Notes under the pieces: generated by a model | Database searches by the model: none | The model's input: the letters and a program-made list of their open reading frames with translations, nothing else | Told to the model about the DNA's origin: nothing | From: Adiantum capillus-veneris | Lineage: Eukaryota > Streptophyta > Polypodiopsida > Polypodiales > Pteridaceae | Assembly (NCBI GenBank): GCA_014529385.2 | Contig: CM043944.1 | Location: forward strand, 68,558,895 to 68,622,894 | Length of the DNA: 64,000 bases | Direction of reading: 5' to 3' | Translations under genes and position numbers: made by a program | In this document: positions 1 through 10,650 of the stretch, piece by piece | How positions within the stretch are numbered: position 1 is the stretch's first letter | How the letters are laid out: every line of letters starts with the position of its first letter

Positions 1-218
1 TAGTCAATGCATGGTAGAAAAACTCGATGATATTGATTATAAGACTTAATACTTTATTAAGAGAGCTAGATACAAGACTAGGATTACATGACTTGAGTAC
101 AAGATAGGCTTGATTGCAAGGACAAGACTTGAACATAAGAACTAGAAGAGGGATTTCCTCATAGGAGCCTCACAAAAATTGGTGTTGGCAAAACTGAGGG
201 GCTTGTGGCCAAAGACCC

Positions 219-231
219 CTATTTATACTAG
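219..231 (-). promoter_or_regulatory. TATA box of the chromovirus LTR
   Basis: Minus strand reads CTAGTATAAATAGGGG, a strong plant TATA box, downstream of the heat-shock-type motifs and upstream of the presumed R region. Transcription would run towards base 1. Confidence 0.65.
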
Positions 232-285
232 TGCTTGAGGAGGTTACTTGAGGAGGTTAGAACTTTCTAGGTTCTTCTTGAGGAG

Positions 286-480
286 GTTAGAATCTTCTAG
301 AACCTTCTTGATCCTTCTAGTCCTTCGAGAACCTTCTAGATCCTTCTTCAACTTTTTCTAGAGCTTTCCAAAAACTTCTAAATTCTGTCGGAATCTTCTC
401 CAAGCTTCTAAAAACTTTTTGATCCTTCTAGTTCTTCTAGAACCTTCTAGATCCTTCTAGATTCTTCTAGAGTCTTCTAG
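286..480 (-). promoter_or_regulatory. Heat-shock-element cluster in LTR U3
   Basis: Three perfect triple pentamers of the form TTCnnGAAnnTTC are present: 295-307, 324-336 and 435-447. Between and around them are further imperfect runs of TTCTAGA and CCTTCTAG. Heat shock factors bind alternating nGAAn units, and three contiguous units is the classic minimum. The cluster ends about 60 bp upstream (minus-strand sense) of the TATA box. Binding is inferred and not shown. Confidence 0.7.
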
Positions 481-540
481 TGATGATGTAGGTGATGACA
501 TAGGCGATGATGCAGTGACTGACTCTCAAGCATCCATGAC

Positions 541-3500
541 ATTTCCCTCTCCTTTAGCGATGAGTTCCACAAGGAGCTGTGGTGTTCCTTGAGCTGGGTT
601 TCCATGGATGTTGTTGATGGAACTCTTGGACTTTGAGAGATGCATGTTGTAGATTGTGTGCTGGTTCCCATGTTCGTTCACTAACATCATAGCCTTTCCA
701 ATGCACCAAGTACTGTAACCTGCCATGCAAAACTTGAGAATCTAGGATTTTCTCGACCTCATATTTGTCATGTCCTTGCATCTTGAGTTGGGCTTCCATG
801 GATGTTGTTGATGGAACTCTTGGACTTTGAGAGATGCATGTTGTAGATTGTGTGCTGGTTCCCAGGTTTGTTCACTAACATCATAGCCTTTCCAATGCAC
901 CAAGTACTGTAACCTGCCATGCAAAACTCGAGAATCTAGGACTTTCTCAACCTCATATTTGTCATGTCCTTAAATCTCAATCAGAGGAGGTGGTTGTAGG
1001 TCTCTTCTTGGGATCTTAGATGTGTGACAAGGTTGTAGGACTGAGACATGAAAGATCGGATGGATTTTCATGGATGAGGGAAATCGGAGTTGATAGGTGA
1101 CTGAATTGACTTGACGGATAATTTTAAACGGGCCAAGCCTTCGATAATCAAGCTTTTGACAGGGACGAGATGAACGTAGATCACATCGGAGAAGCCACAC
1201 TTTATCCCCTTCTTTGTATTCTGGATGATGCATGCAATGGAGATCTGCACTTTCCTTATACTTGGATTGAGCTTCTTTGATATGAATTGTAAGTTCTTTG
1301 TGAATTGCAGATAATTGTTGTGTAAGATGAATAGCAACTGGATTCTTGACTTGATAGTGTCTGTGAATATCCTATTTGGGATGTTGACCATAATTAGCAA
1401 AGAATGGAGTGTGACGGGTGCAGGCATGAAAACTGTTATTATAGGAGAATTCTGCTAGCGGCAGGAGCTCGACCCAATTATCCTGGTGATAATTGATAGT
1501 ACAACGGAGATACTGTTCCAAAACTTGATTTAATCTCTCTGTTTATCCATCACTTTGTGGGTGATTGGCTGAGGAGAGGTTAATTTGTACTCCGAGTAGC
1601 TTGAATAAGCTTTGCCAAAAGCTAGAGATGAATTGTGGGCCTCGATCATAGACTATGTCATCCGGTAATCCGTGATAATGATAGATATGTTGTAGAAAGA
1701 GTCTGGCCGTACCTTCACTGGTGATGGTTTTAGTGGTTGGAATGAAGTGTGCCATTTTTGTAAACCGATCCACGACTACTAAAATGGAGTCAAATCCTTG
1801 TGACAAGGGTATCTCTACAATGAAATCTATGGAGATGGATGACCATGGTTTGGTTGGAATGGGCAAGGGATGGAGTAACCCATGAGGACGATGACGAGGG
1901 GTCTTTGATCTATTGCAAGTTTCACAAGTGCCTACATACTCCTTGATAAGCTTCCACATTTGAGGCCACCAAAAGTCTCGGGAGAGAAGCTCATTTGTCT
2001 TATTAACCCCAAAATTCCTTGCTGCTGATGGAAGATCATGCCGTTGTTGAAGTACCTCCAAGCGTGTTGGTCCTGACAGAATATAGAGAAGACCCTTATA
2101 GTAAATTAGTCCATCAATTTCTTGAAAGTCCTCATTAACCTCTTGTCCTTGTAGTTGTTGTGTAATATTCTGAGCAAGTGGGTCTTTGGCAATTTGCGTC
2201 TTCACCTTAGAAAGAAAAGTAGAATCTTCAGGAGCTTGGCTTATGGTGGCGTTTAGCTTAAGCTGCTTGAGTTTTAAAATCACTGACTCTTGTTGGATCA
2301 AATCTTGCGTTTCCTTCTCTAGGTGCAAGGTAGGATCTTCTTAATAAGGCATCTAGCTTAGCTTGTTGACAGCCAGGTCTATTAGAGATAAGAAAATCAA
2401 ACCTTGATAGGATACCACTCCACCTGACTTGGTGACGATTCAAGACGCGGGATGTCATGAAGTATTCCAAGTTCTTGTGGTCTGTATAGACAGTGGTCTT
2501 ATGAGGAGCTCCTTCAAGTAGGTGACGCCAAGTGTTGAAGGAGTCGATGATTCCTAAGAGCTCTTTGTCATGGATTTCATAATGGATTTCTGCAGCTGAG
2601 AACTTGCAGGAATGAAAAGCCACTTGATGTACTCGACCATCCTTTCCTACTTGGGATAGAATAGCGCCAAGGGCAAAATTTGAAGCGTCTGTTTCTAGGA
2701 TGAAAGGCTTTGTAGGATCTGCGTGAATTAGAATGGGTGCGATCGTGAAAGCTTGCTTGAGAGTCTAAAATGCTTTCGCGGCCTCTGATTCCCAGACAAA
2801 CTTATTATGGCCTGTCAACCTTGTGAGTGTTGTAACCACCTTGGAGTATCCCTCTATAAAGATACGATAAAAATTTGCAAATCCGAGGAAACATTGAACA
2901 TCTCTTACCGAGGTGGGTGTCTCCCAATCAACGATGGTTTGAACCTTATTTGGATCCATGGAGATTCCCTTTTCAAAAATTACATAACCAAGAAATTCCA
3001 CCTTAGATTGATGAAAAGAGCACTTCTCCAACTTTGCATATAACCCTGATGCACGAAGCTTTTCAAGCACTAATTGTACATGGTGCTCATGCTCTTCTTG
3101 ATCCTTGGAAAATATCAATCATCCAAATATATTACCACAAAATAATCCAAATACTCGCGATAGATATCGTTCATTAAATGTTGAAAAACAACCGGGGCAT
3201 TTCTGAGACCAAATGGCATGACGGTATATTCAAATTGGCCATATCTTGTCCGAAAGGTTGTTTTTCATTCATCACCTTCTTTGATTTTGACTAGGTTGTA
3301 AGCACCAGGAAGATCTATTTTTGTAAATATTCTTGCTTTGCCAAGGCGCTCAAGAAGCTATGGGATCAAGGGAAGGGGATAGCGATTCTTGACGGTGATC
3401 TTGTTTAGGCCCTTATAATCCACGCACATCCGGAGAGTTCCATCCTTCTTCTTTACAAAGAGTATTGGAGCTCCTGCTAGGGACTTTGAATGCCGTATGA

Positions 3501-3800
3501 ACCCCTTAGCAAGATTCTCATCAATATTTTTCGTAATTCTACCAATTCATCTTGAGATAGCTTGTATATTGGGCCAAAAGGGGGTTGGGTTCCCTCATGA
3601 AGCTCTATAGCACAATCATAGGGTCGATAAGAGGTCTGCATTCTTCTTCTCAAAAACATCGTTGTAATCTTGATGTTGACATGGCAATGCCTCCATGATT
3701 TTTTTTGTCGACGTGTCAATTGGTGTTGCAAATATCAGGAAAGTTGGATACTTTTTTGCTGCACGCATGAAGACCTTCGCTCCAAGATATATAGGCCTAT
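541..3800 (-). pseudogene. Ty3/gypsy chromovirus pol, decayed (RT, RNase H, integrase, chromodomain)
   Basis: Minus-strand fragments run in gypsy order. The RT N-terminus lies near 3,731-3,477 and its finger/palm continuation at 3,118-2,765 (includes EFLGYVI and FLGFANFYRIFIEGYS). RNase H lies at 2,623-2,340 (EIHDKELLGI, VYTDHKNLEYF). Integrase lies at 2,328-1,543 with a CETC zinc-finger pair, SIDFIVEIP and YDRGPQF, and ends at HPQSDG followed by TAA, probably from CAA. The integrase tail (970-1,233) and chromodomain (554-924, YLVHWKGYD) follow. The usual second zinc-finger His before FGVNKT appears replaced by Asn. Several frame changes occur. Gag and protease are not visible above 3.8 kb. 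It is non-functional as it stands. Confidence 0.88.
597..975 (-). repeat. Tandem duplication of the chromodomain-coding end
   Basis: A segment of about 180 bp at 597-778 is repeated at 791-972 with only a few substitutions, offset by 194 bp. Both copies encode VEKxLDSxVLHGRLQYLVHWKGYDVSE. Because 194 is not a multiple of three, the copies lie in different frames, so the second could only be read after a shift. High identity points to a recent duplication. Confidence 0.85.
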
Positions 3801-4101
3801 TATGCCTTCCCTTATTCTTTTGGATTTTTCGTGGTTCAATTCTCCAAACCCTCCAATCGATGTTAGGATTATGTAATTCAAGCTAAGGTAGCCCAATACC
3901 AATTGGACTGCCAATTAGAAAAAATGTGGACTCTCCTTGGGCCATATAGGATTAAGGTTAATTAGGCTCCAGCCAATAGGAAGAGAGCAATGTATATAAG
4001 TCTAGAACCTAAGAAAGTAGAGAGAATAATAGGGTTGTCCACACATTTATTGCTTTGTATCCTAGAGGGAGGTGGATGGGTAAAAGAGGGAGGGGGGAAA
4101 A
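3801..4101. other. No gene seen; LTR-like remnant
   Basis: This stretch separates the RT remnant from the G tract. It holds ATGTATATAAGTCTAG near 3,990, which could be a TATA box of an LTR remnant. No coding signal is convincing. Confidence 0.3.
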
Positions 4102-4123
4102 GGGGGGGGGGGGGGGGGGGGGG
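4102..4123 (+). repeat. G22 homopolymer
   Basis: An uninterrupted run of 22 G follows GGAGGGGGGAAAA. It can form G-quadruplexes and is prone to slippage, so the exact length may be an assembly estimate. Confidence 0.9.
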
Positions 4124-4310
4124 AGTGGTGGGTCCACATATACGTTTTTATAAAAACCCTAAAATTTCAAAAATGTTCAAAAAAAAATTAAATTCAAAAT
4201 ATTCCATCCAAAACTCCCCCCAAACCTACCCTATGATCAAAAAGTCATTTTCTCACTCTAGAACCTTTTTCCCAAGACTCCCTTCCTCCATAGCCCCTAT
4301 CCATAACACA

Positions 4311-4645
4311 AAGCTCCCACTTTCTCTCTAAACTCTTACACCTTCCTCCTTCTTCAAGCTCTCCATTGCAACTTTAATCTCCCACTCTCTCTCTAAACTC
4401 TGTCTCAGTCCTCCTTCCTCAAGCTCTCCATTGTAACTTTAAGCTCCCACTCTCTCTCTAAACTTTGTCTCCCTCCTCCTTCCTCAAGCTCTCCATTGTA
4501 ACTTTAAGCTCCCACTCTCTCTCTAAAATCTGTCTCCCTCCTCCTTCCTCAAGCTCTCCATGGAAACTTTAAGCTCCCAATCTCTCTCTAAACTCTATCT
4601 CCCTCCTCCTTCCCCAAGCTCTCCATTGCAATTTCAAGCTCCCAC
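4311..4645 (+). repeat. 65-bp CT-rich tandem repeat, about five copies
   Basis: The landmark CTCCATTG or CTCCATGG recurs at 4361, 4426, 4491, 4556 and 4621, exactly 65 bp apart. Each unit has AAGCTCCCACTCTCTCTC, then a TCCTCCTTCCTCAAG block. The array ends about 10 bp before the ATG at 4656, so it would form most of that gene's pyrimidine-rich 5' UTR. Confidence 0.92.
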
Positions 4646-4655
4646 TTAAGCATCC

Positions 4656-5995
4656 ATGGCAAACAATGGTCAAAATAGACGCCCCAAACCCATCATTCAA
4701 AGTATGGTTCTCCACAACTCGAATAATGAGGAGCAGCAATGGGAACCTCAGGTTTTTCAAGAAGGTGCATGGGTCTACATGCAACCTTCCGCAATCGGGC
4801 CCCATCATGTTCAAGAAAGAACAAACGTTGATCTCCATTGGAAGGGAAGACTAATAGGCTTCAAGCAAGTAAGAGACAAGGGTACGATGGAAATCGTTCA
4901 ACATGTCTTCATGTTTGGACACATGCGTCTACGAGGGATCACCAACCCAAGGGATTTTTGTTGTAATTGTATGTCCCTTGCACTTCAATGATTTTGGTGG
5001 TAACAAAAAATTGGACTTTTTACATCTCGCAGACTGTTTTGTTTCTATGTAGATGTTTTCCCTTCTAGCCTTGTGGAGGAGCAACCACTCGCGTGCCTTT
5101 CAGGCACATTTATGGCCATGCATGCAAGTCTTGGAGATATGCTCTTCTCCAACACAACTTCATCAAACCTTGCACGACAAAGGGTGCTCTTCTACACCCA
5201 CAAGTACATCGTGCTCTGCTACAACCTTTGGAGGCTACAACCTTGAGTAGCATGGAGTGGCCAAAGCCATATGCATTCACTGTAATGTCTTTGAAAGCCA
5301 AGATTGTAGCTGATGTGAGAGCATCATTAAATTTTGAAAAAGCCTCGCGTTCCGTTGGGCCTGGATGGTGTTGTCTTGCTCATGTCTTCGCTATCATATT
5401 CGGGTCTTTGCCTTTCCATCATACAAATACTATGTATGTTTGCAAAGATCTACATTGCGATACATTGGAAGCCATCCTTGGCAAAAAGTGGGGGTATCTT
5501 GAAGGACTTCACAACGGAGATCGCTTTCGATGTCAGGTTGGAAGTTTCGGCATTGCTATCTGTTTCATCAAGGTGCGCTCCACCCTTTACGTGCGGTACT
5601 TCTATGAAAGATGGATGCGAAAGCTTGGTGAATAAATTCCATTGCAATCCACCGATGCTACAATTGAGTTATTTGATATTGCAATCAAATTTTCGAGTGG
5701 TGCTGTTGAGACCGTCCAAGTGAACAAGCATTGGACATTGGCCAATGTGCTGGAGCACTTAGTGATAATGCGTTTAGAGCATGGAGAAGATACAAAATTT
5801 TGCATCGAACGACGTAAGGTGAATGATTTTTCTCTTTTAATTATGTTATCTTTATGTTCTTTGGATTATTCCCTGCTCTAAGGTGGGTATGCTATTTCTT
5901 TTTTTTTTTGTTAGATTGGTAGCCGCATGGAGAGCACGATTCAAATTGAGAAGGAGTGGATGACGGAAGAGAATCTGATTTTATCATTAGAGTAG
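4656..5995 (+). pseudogene. Unrecognised multi-exon gene with a ubiquitin-like-looking C-terminus, possibly broken
   Basis: An ATG at 4656 follows the CT-rich array and opens a frame to 4991 (starts MANNGQNRRPKP). Further open stretches lie at 5,069-5,635 and 5,636-5,818 in different frames; exact exon joins between 4.95 and 5.64 kb are unclear and may include a frameshift. The 3' part is clearer. Coding to 5818 ends CGACGTAAG, then GTGAATG opens an intron closed by a T-rich tract and TTAG at 5913-5914. The last exon runs 5915-5995 in phase (IGSRMESTIQIEKEW...LSLE, stop TAG). The joined C-terminus (KFSSGAVETVQVNKHWTL, then a hydrophobic end) resembles a ubiquitin-like fold by pattern only. 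I do not recognise the family. Confidence 0.5.
5819..5914 (+). other. Intron, 96 bp, phase 0
   Basis: Donor AAG/GTGAAT and acceptor TTTTTTTTTGTTAG flank frames that join in phase without a stop. This is the best supported splice pair of the upstream gene. Confidence 0.6.
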
Positions 5996-6299
5996 TTATG
6001 TTTTGTACTTAAATTTCTTATAATATCACAATTGTAAGTTCAAGAAGATGGTTGTATCAAATTTTGGCAATGCAGATTATCTTAAAGTCGTAGTGATGTG
6101 TTTTTAGAGTTAAATGATTGTAATTTAATTTGAAAGTTTTTTATAACTTCTTGTTATTTGTGTTACTTTATGAAAATTGTTTAATATTTTAATTATTGTT
6201 ATTATTATTTTTTTGGGGGGGGGACTCACCTGCATAGCCTGTTCACACTCTCATTTGAACTCTAGCACTCTTTGCATTCCTACCTTAGGAGCTAGCATC

Positions 6300-7867
6300 A
6301 TGGCATCCTCCTCCACCCCTCTCGAAACCACGGTGTTACAACGCTTCCAAGCGTTTTTACAAACAACTGAGTGGCAAGATCGTGATGATCTCCACAATTT
6401 CTTCACCCAATTCCTTGATGTGAACGCAACTATTCACCTAAACAACCAATCTTTTCAGCCTATCTTGGAATTTTTTGAAATCTACATCGACAAGTATGCT
6501 GTACCAATTGTCAGACAAGGGGAATTATGGATTCCATGCGATTTGCTTCGCTACATACACAAAGGTGATCGGCCTTTCACCCAACGGCTTCAGCGATTTT
6601 GTGTAATTGCGGGTGAGGCAGGTCAGTACATTGAAGATTCACGTTTGAAAAATGAGAAGGTCGGCACCCAGTTTCTAAGTCGCTTGGCGACTTTTGTGTT
6701 TCTTCTTGCGGAGGAGCCTGAAAGATCTGAGGTGAGTTTGCCTCATTTGCGCATTGGGGGTGTCATCAAGGACACAAAGGAGCCCATTACGGCGCCCTGG
6801 GATGCAAGCAAAGAGGTCAATATTCTTGTCCTAACCTACCCAGGAGGTGTCATGGATGCCGCCGAATCCATAGGTGATGAGGGTGCCAAAGCATCCTTTA
6901 AGCCCGCTGCAGATGCGCCAGAGGAGACATTAACTCCGGAAGTTTTTTTTGAACACCTCTCCCCAATTGTCATAAATAGGGAGGAATATTTGTTTTTACA
7001 TGATCTTGAAAAGACTTTTGACATCCGCATGGATGTGTGCCTCTCCATCCTCCGTGCCACTGTAGGGTCCTCTGCCATTGGCCCCTCCTTTGATCCACTG
7101 GATCGAAGCCTCCTACCCCTTGGAGAGAGTGTGGTAGATGCAGTTGAATTGGCAATGGTGGCAGTGACAGATGCACCGCACTCATCTGTGTCGGAGGATG
7201 AGTTTGTAGCTACACGCGCATTGCTTGAAGCCCAACGTACTCCTATGCATGTTCATATAGATGAACTTGAGAGTGTCTCTATGGCTCCCAATTCATCTAT
7301 TTCTCTTGAGAGCAAAGGCATAAACGATGAGGACGACAAAAAACAAGAGGTATTAATTAAATTTTGTTTTGTGATTACATTAATTTTCATTGTTGCATTC
7401 TGAAATCGTATTTACCTATTGATTTCTTTGTAGAATGTTGTGGAGCTGGATGAGCATGCAGGTCGGGGAGGAGATGGTAGGCGCCAAGATTTTGGATGGC
7501 AGTCAGCTCTTGCGCATTACCTTGGCAAGCTCTCCCAGGACGGCTTTGCGATAATTCACAAGGAGTACACTCCTTGTGGTCAATTTTGGGTGTCAATGAT
7601 GAAAGCAATGAGCCGCATCCTATGCCTGTCACAACCATATCTCAAGCCTCCCAAGTTATATATCTTGTAAATAAATCTCTGGCCAGTGCTGCATTTGCGA
7701 CACACATTTGTGGTCGTGTGCTTTGTAACGTGGCCTTAAGCCAAGTTGTAGGTCTAAGCAATGTGGAACAAATTGCTTGGGATGTGCTGCACAAACAGCT
7801 TCCCTGCGCCCAAGAGCATCGAGAAAACATTTCTCGCCATATCTTAGATGGCTCAAGCACTCAATAG
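6300..7867 (+). CDS. Unrecognised plant protein, two exons, possible 3' frameshift
   Basis: I place the start at ATG 6300 (MASSSTPLETTVLQRF), after a plausible 5' UTR; the frame opens further upstream, but that part is a T-rich, G9-containing sequence and reads as non-coding. Exon 1 runs to 7348 (ends DDKKQE), intron GTATTAATT...TTCTTTGTAG spans 7349-7433, and exon 2 starts AATGTTGTGGAG in phase. The same frame stops at 7670, but a neighbouring frame stays open to 7867 and reads like real protein (NVALSQVVGLSNVEQIAWDVL), so a one-base shift near 7,590 or another splice form is likely. Exon 1 is acidic towards its end; no transmembrane segment or known catalytic motif is visible. Function unknown. 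Confidence 0.55.
7349..7433 (+). other. Intron, 85 bp, phase 0
   Basis: Donor GAG/GTATTA, AT-rich body and acceptor TTGATTTCTTTGTAG. The two flanking frames join without a stop. Confidence 0.65.
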
Positions 7868-8089
7868 CTGCATATATCTTGTAATTAACTCCTTCAAGTT
7901 TGTAATGAGATATATCACATCTTTGTATTTTGCTATTTCAAATTTTGAATGGGACTTGATTTTTATTGGTACTTTACATCTTTTGTAATGAGTTTATGGT
8001 ACGATAGACAGTAGGTGATTGGTTCTATCTTGTGATATGATTGTGCAATTCTCTAAACCAAAATCAAGAGTTTTTTTTATATAAATAAC

Positions 8090-8303
8090 ACCAAAAAAGC
8101 ACAATATCATTGTATTCTTGTAAACCCAGCCTAGAGAAGGTTAAAAAAGTTGTCTGGGGACCTGCCGTAGAGGTGCGCAAGAAGGCAAAAGTAACTGTTA
8201 CTTTTGCCTTCTCGCGCGCCTCTGTGGCAGGCCCCTAGACAACTCTTTTTAACCTTTTCTAGGCTTGGTTTACAAGAATACAATGATATTGTGCTTTTTT
8301 GGT
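8090..8303. mobile_element. Fold-back (MITE-like) element, arms about 105 bp
   Basis: ACCAAAAAAGCACAATATC at the left end is matched by its reverse complement GATATTGTGCTTTTTTGGT at the right end. Pairing continues inward almost without a break to GCAAAAGTAAC and GTTACTTTTGC around 8,195, so the loop is nearly absent. There is no coding capacity. If transcribed it would make a long double-stranded hairpin. Flanks (AAATAAC left, GGTTATTC right) do not give a clear target duplication. Confidence 0.88.
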
Positions 8304-9241
8304 TATTCAATCAACCACACTTGGTTGACAGCCCTTCTATCGACATCTCTCTCTCTCTCTCTCCCCTTAGTTTTACTCATATCACTTAAAACACAAATGC
8401 ACACGACTCGTTATATTTGAAAAAGATATCTTTATATTGCCAAAATTGCATAAAAGTCAAATTCAATCTCTCTCTCCTCTGATTCGACGCGCAAGAGCCA
8501 TATCCTTGGGCATTATTGTCACCCGTTTTGCATGAGTAGCACACAAGTTAGTGTCTTCAAAAAGATAAATTAGATGATATTCTTCCGCTTCTTGCAGAGC
8601 TTCTACGGCGATACCTTGAACTCAAAACGCTGTCAGGAGTTTTTTGGAGCAAGGGATTGCGCATATGTACATATACATGCATGGTGCATCAAATAAAGGA
8701 TTGCCCATTTTTCAGAGCCTGGTGGTTACGTGGGACCCACATGTGCACAGGTAGGACAGGGTGTACATAGTGCATCTATTTTCATTGTTACCAGTACCAA
8801 TGTGTTTTTTCTACAATAATGAGGAGTTGGTAGTGCGTAAAAATTCTCGAGGAAGCATCGGGTTGTGGACATTCGAGGCTCAGTAATGAATCTTTGTCAA
8901 CATCAATGATCTTACCATACCCATCCTTCGAGGTCAGCATTACATGTGTGTGTGAGTAGAAGAAGATTTTGCATTGTAGCAGACTTGAAGGTGGCGAGTT
9001 GGGAAGCATCATAATACCAATGTCAGCATGTAAAGCATTGAAGGTTCCTCTTAGACTATAGATTGGTAGTTCCTCAACAAATTGAGATGGGAATATGTTG
9101 ATGACAACACCAAAAACTATCAAATAAAAAACAAATAACAAGCATATACAATCAACATCCAACAATGTTTTACAATTTGCAATGTATTGGGAAATCTCTC
9201 GAACTTCCACTCCTCGAGTGCATGGAACGTCAAGAGTACAG
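8304..9241. other. Intergenic stretch with one weak reverse ORF
   Basis: A minus-strand frame at 9,261-8,788 (157 codons) includes VINIFPSQFVEELPIYSL and KDGYGKIIDVDKDSLLSLE, which look protein-like. I do not recognise a family and see no clear start or splice sites. A short CT tract lies at 8,347-8,363. It could be an exon of a decayed gene. Confidence 0.3.
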
Positions 9242-10650
9242 GTTGTCGTGTTGTGACACACACATGGTGGGAACGAATGCTACAAGATCTATCTTGCAAC
9301 CTTTTAGATACATAAGTACATTTCCTATAATTTACATGTGCATATCTAGGTATAATAATAAGATTTCTATCTCATCCTATTATTTATCTCAAGGGTAACA
9401 TGTTCTTACATTTCCATCAAAAAGTACTATGGGAAAAGCGTCAATAGTTGCTCCTCTTTAACTTGGGGCAAAAATCATTGGTTCTCTATTTGTACTTTCT
9501 CATTATCATCTTGCACCCTAGCTAGGTCCTATATCTAGAGTAACTTTCAATATATATATGTATTATATCTCTTTTAAATACATTTCTTATCTTTGTTTTT
9601 AATATCTACTAAGAAGGAATAAAATCCTAGTGGGACACTAGCTTGCATGATTTTCAAAGATACCCTCATTTTAATTCGTTATTAATAGGATTCTTACAAA
9701 TCTTTGTCAAGGAGAAATGTCATGTTTTTCTATTGCATGAGGTCTCCATTGGAATCAAGTGGACGTCTAAGCTAAAGGGACCACAAGAAGACTTTTGATA
9801 CCAAAAAGATACCCTATTTTGGTGAATTTGCTACACAAGGCTCCAATCAAAATTGGAAAAGTATATAGAATTGGAGTCGTACCTAATGAGATGAATTCTG
9901 TACTCCTATATTTATTTCTTTATTTAGAGACATGGTTAAGAGGATATGATCAAAATGGTGGACCCCAATCTATTCACATCATGCAGGGATATCTCATTTC
10001 AAACTGTGACAGTTCTTGTTCACACTGGCTCTTCTCTTTTTTGTGTAATCATTGACGGTTCCCTTCACCTACAAAAGGGGGCCTCTTCTTCCTTAAAATT
10101 TATTCAAGAGGGAGTGAGAGCATTCATGCCAAATTAGATTTTACCCCTACACTTGCCTTTGAGGAAGGCTAGCTAAACTTGAAATCAAACATCATCTCCA
10201 ATCAATCAAGGCCGAAGTCTTCTATCTCTTGCTAGCTTCATCAATTGGTAAACTTTCTTGAAGGGGTTGAATAGTAAGGTGTTTTCTTCTATTTTTTTGT
10301 TCTGTTGATTTCTGTTTTTCATCTTTAAGTCCAACCTATACATCCACGTCTTCTACTAGTTCTACCTCTACTCCAATCTCCATCTCTCTTGTGTTCTAAT
10401 TGTTTCTCTTGAAGGCATTCAAGAAGCAATGCTCTATCAACAACCTTTTTGTGAGGATATACTAGTGCACAAGGTATATCTCACCCCGCTACACTAGATA
10501 CATCTCTCCCTGAAGTATCCTTATTGCCTTTGGGTAAGAATAGAGCTTGGGAGGGAAACTTCTCTTCACTTATCTTCTCTTCACTTCTCTCATATCTACA
10601 TCGTTCACATACTAAAGTTATCCTAGATGAATAATCCACATGATGTGAAT
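9242..10650 (+). mobile_element. Solo LTR related to the LTR at 56-57 kb
   Basis: From TGTCGTGTTGTGAC onward the sequence aligns by eye with 55,992 onward. Shared blocks include GTGGGAACRAATGCTA, TTATTTATCTCAAGGGTAACAT, AGTACTATGGGAAAA and TTAACTTGGGGCAAAA. A TATA-like ACCTACAAAAGGGGGCCTC near 10,070 corresponds to ACCTATAGAAGGGGGCCTC near 56,737. No pol sequence adjoins either side, hence a solo LTR. The right boundary is approximate and no target duplication was found. Confidence 0.7.

Larger units (their letters stand above)
1..540 (-). mobile_element. 3' LTR of the reverse-strand chromovirus, cut by the window edge
   Basis: Read on the minus strand, the polyprotein tail is followed by a purine-rich tract (541-556, AAAGGAGAGGGAAAT) and then by TGTCATGGATGC, a normal polypurine tract to LTR (TG...) junction. 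Within the LTR the order is U3 with many TTCTAGAA motifs (about 250-480), a TATA box (221-230) and R-U5 towards base 1. The far end lies outside the window. The placement comes from the adjacent integrase and chromodomain remnants; a second LTR copy is not visible for comparison. Confidence 0.7.

Noticed and set aside
4569-4838. Reverse ORF of 89 codons over the 65-bp array
   Set aside because: Shadow of the tandem repeat and of the forward gene start.
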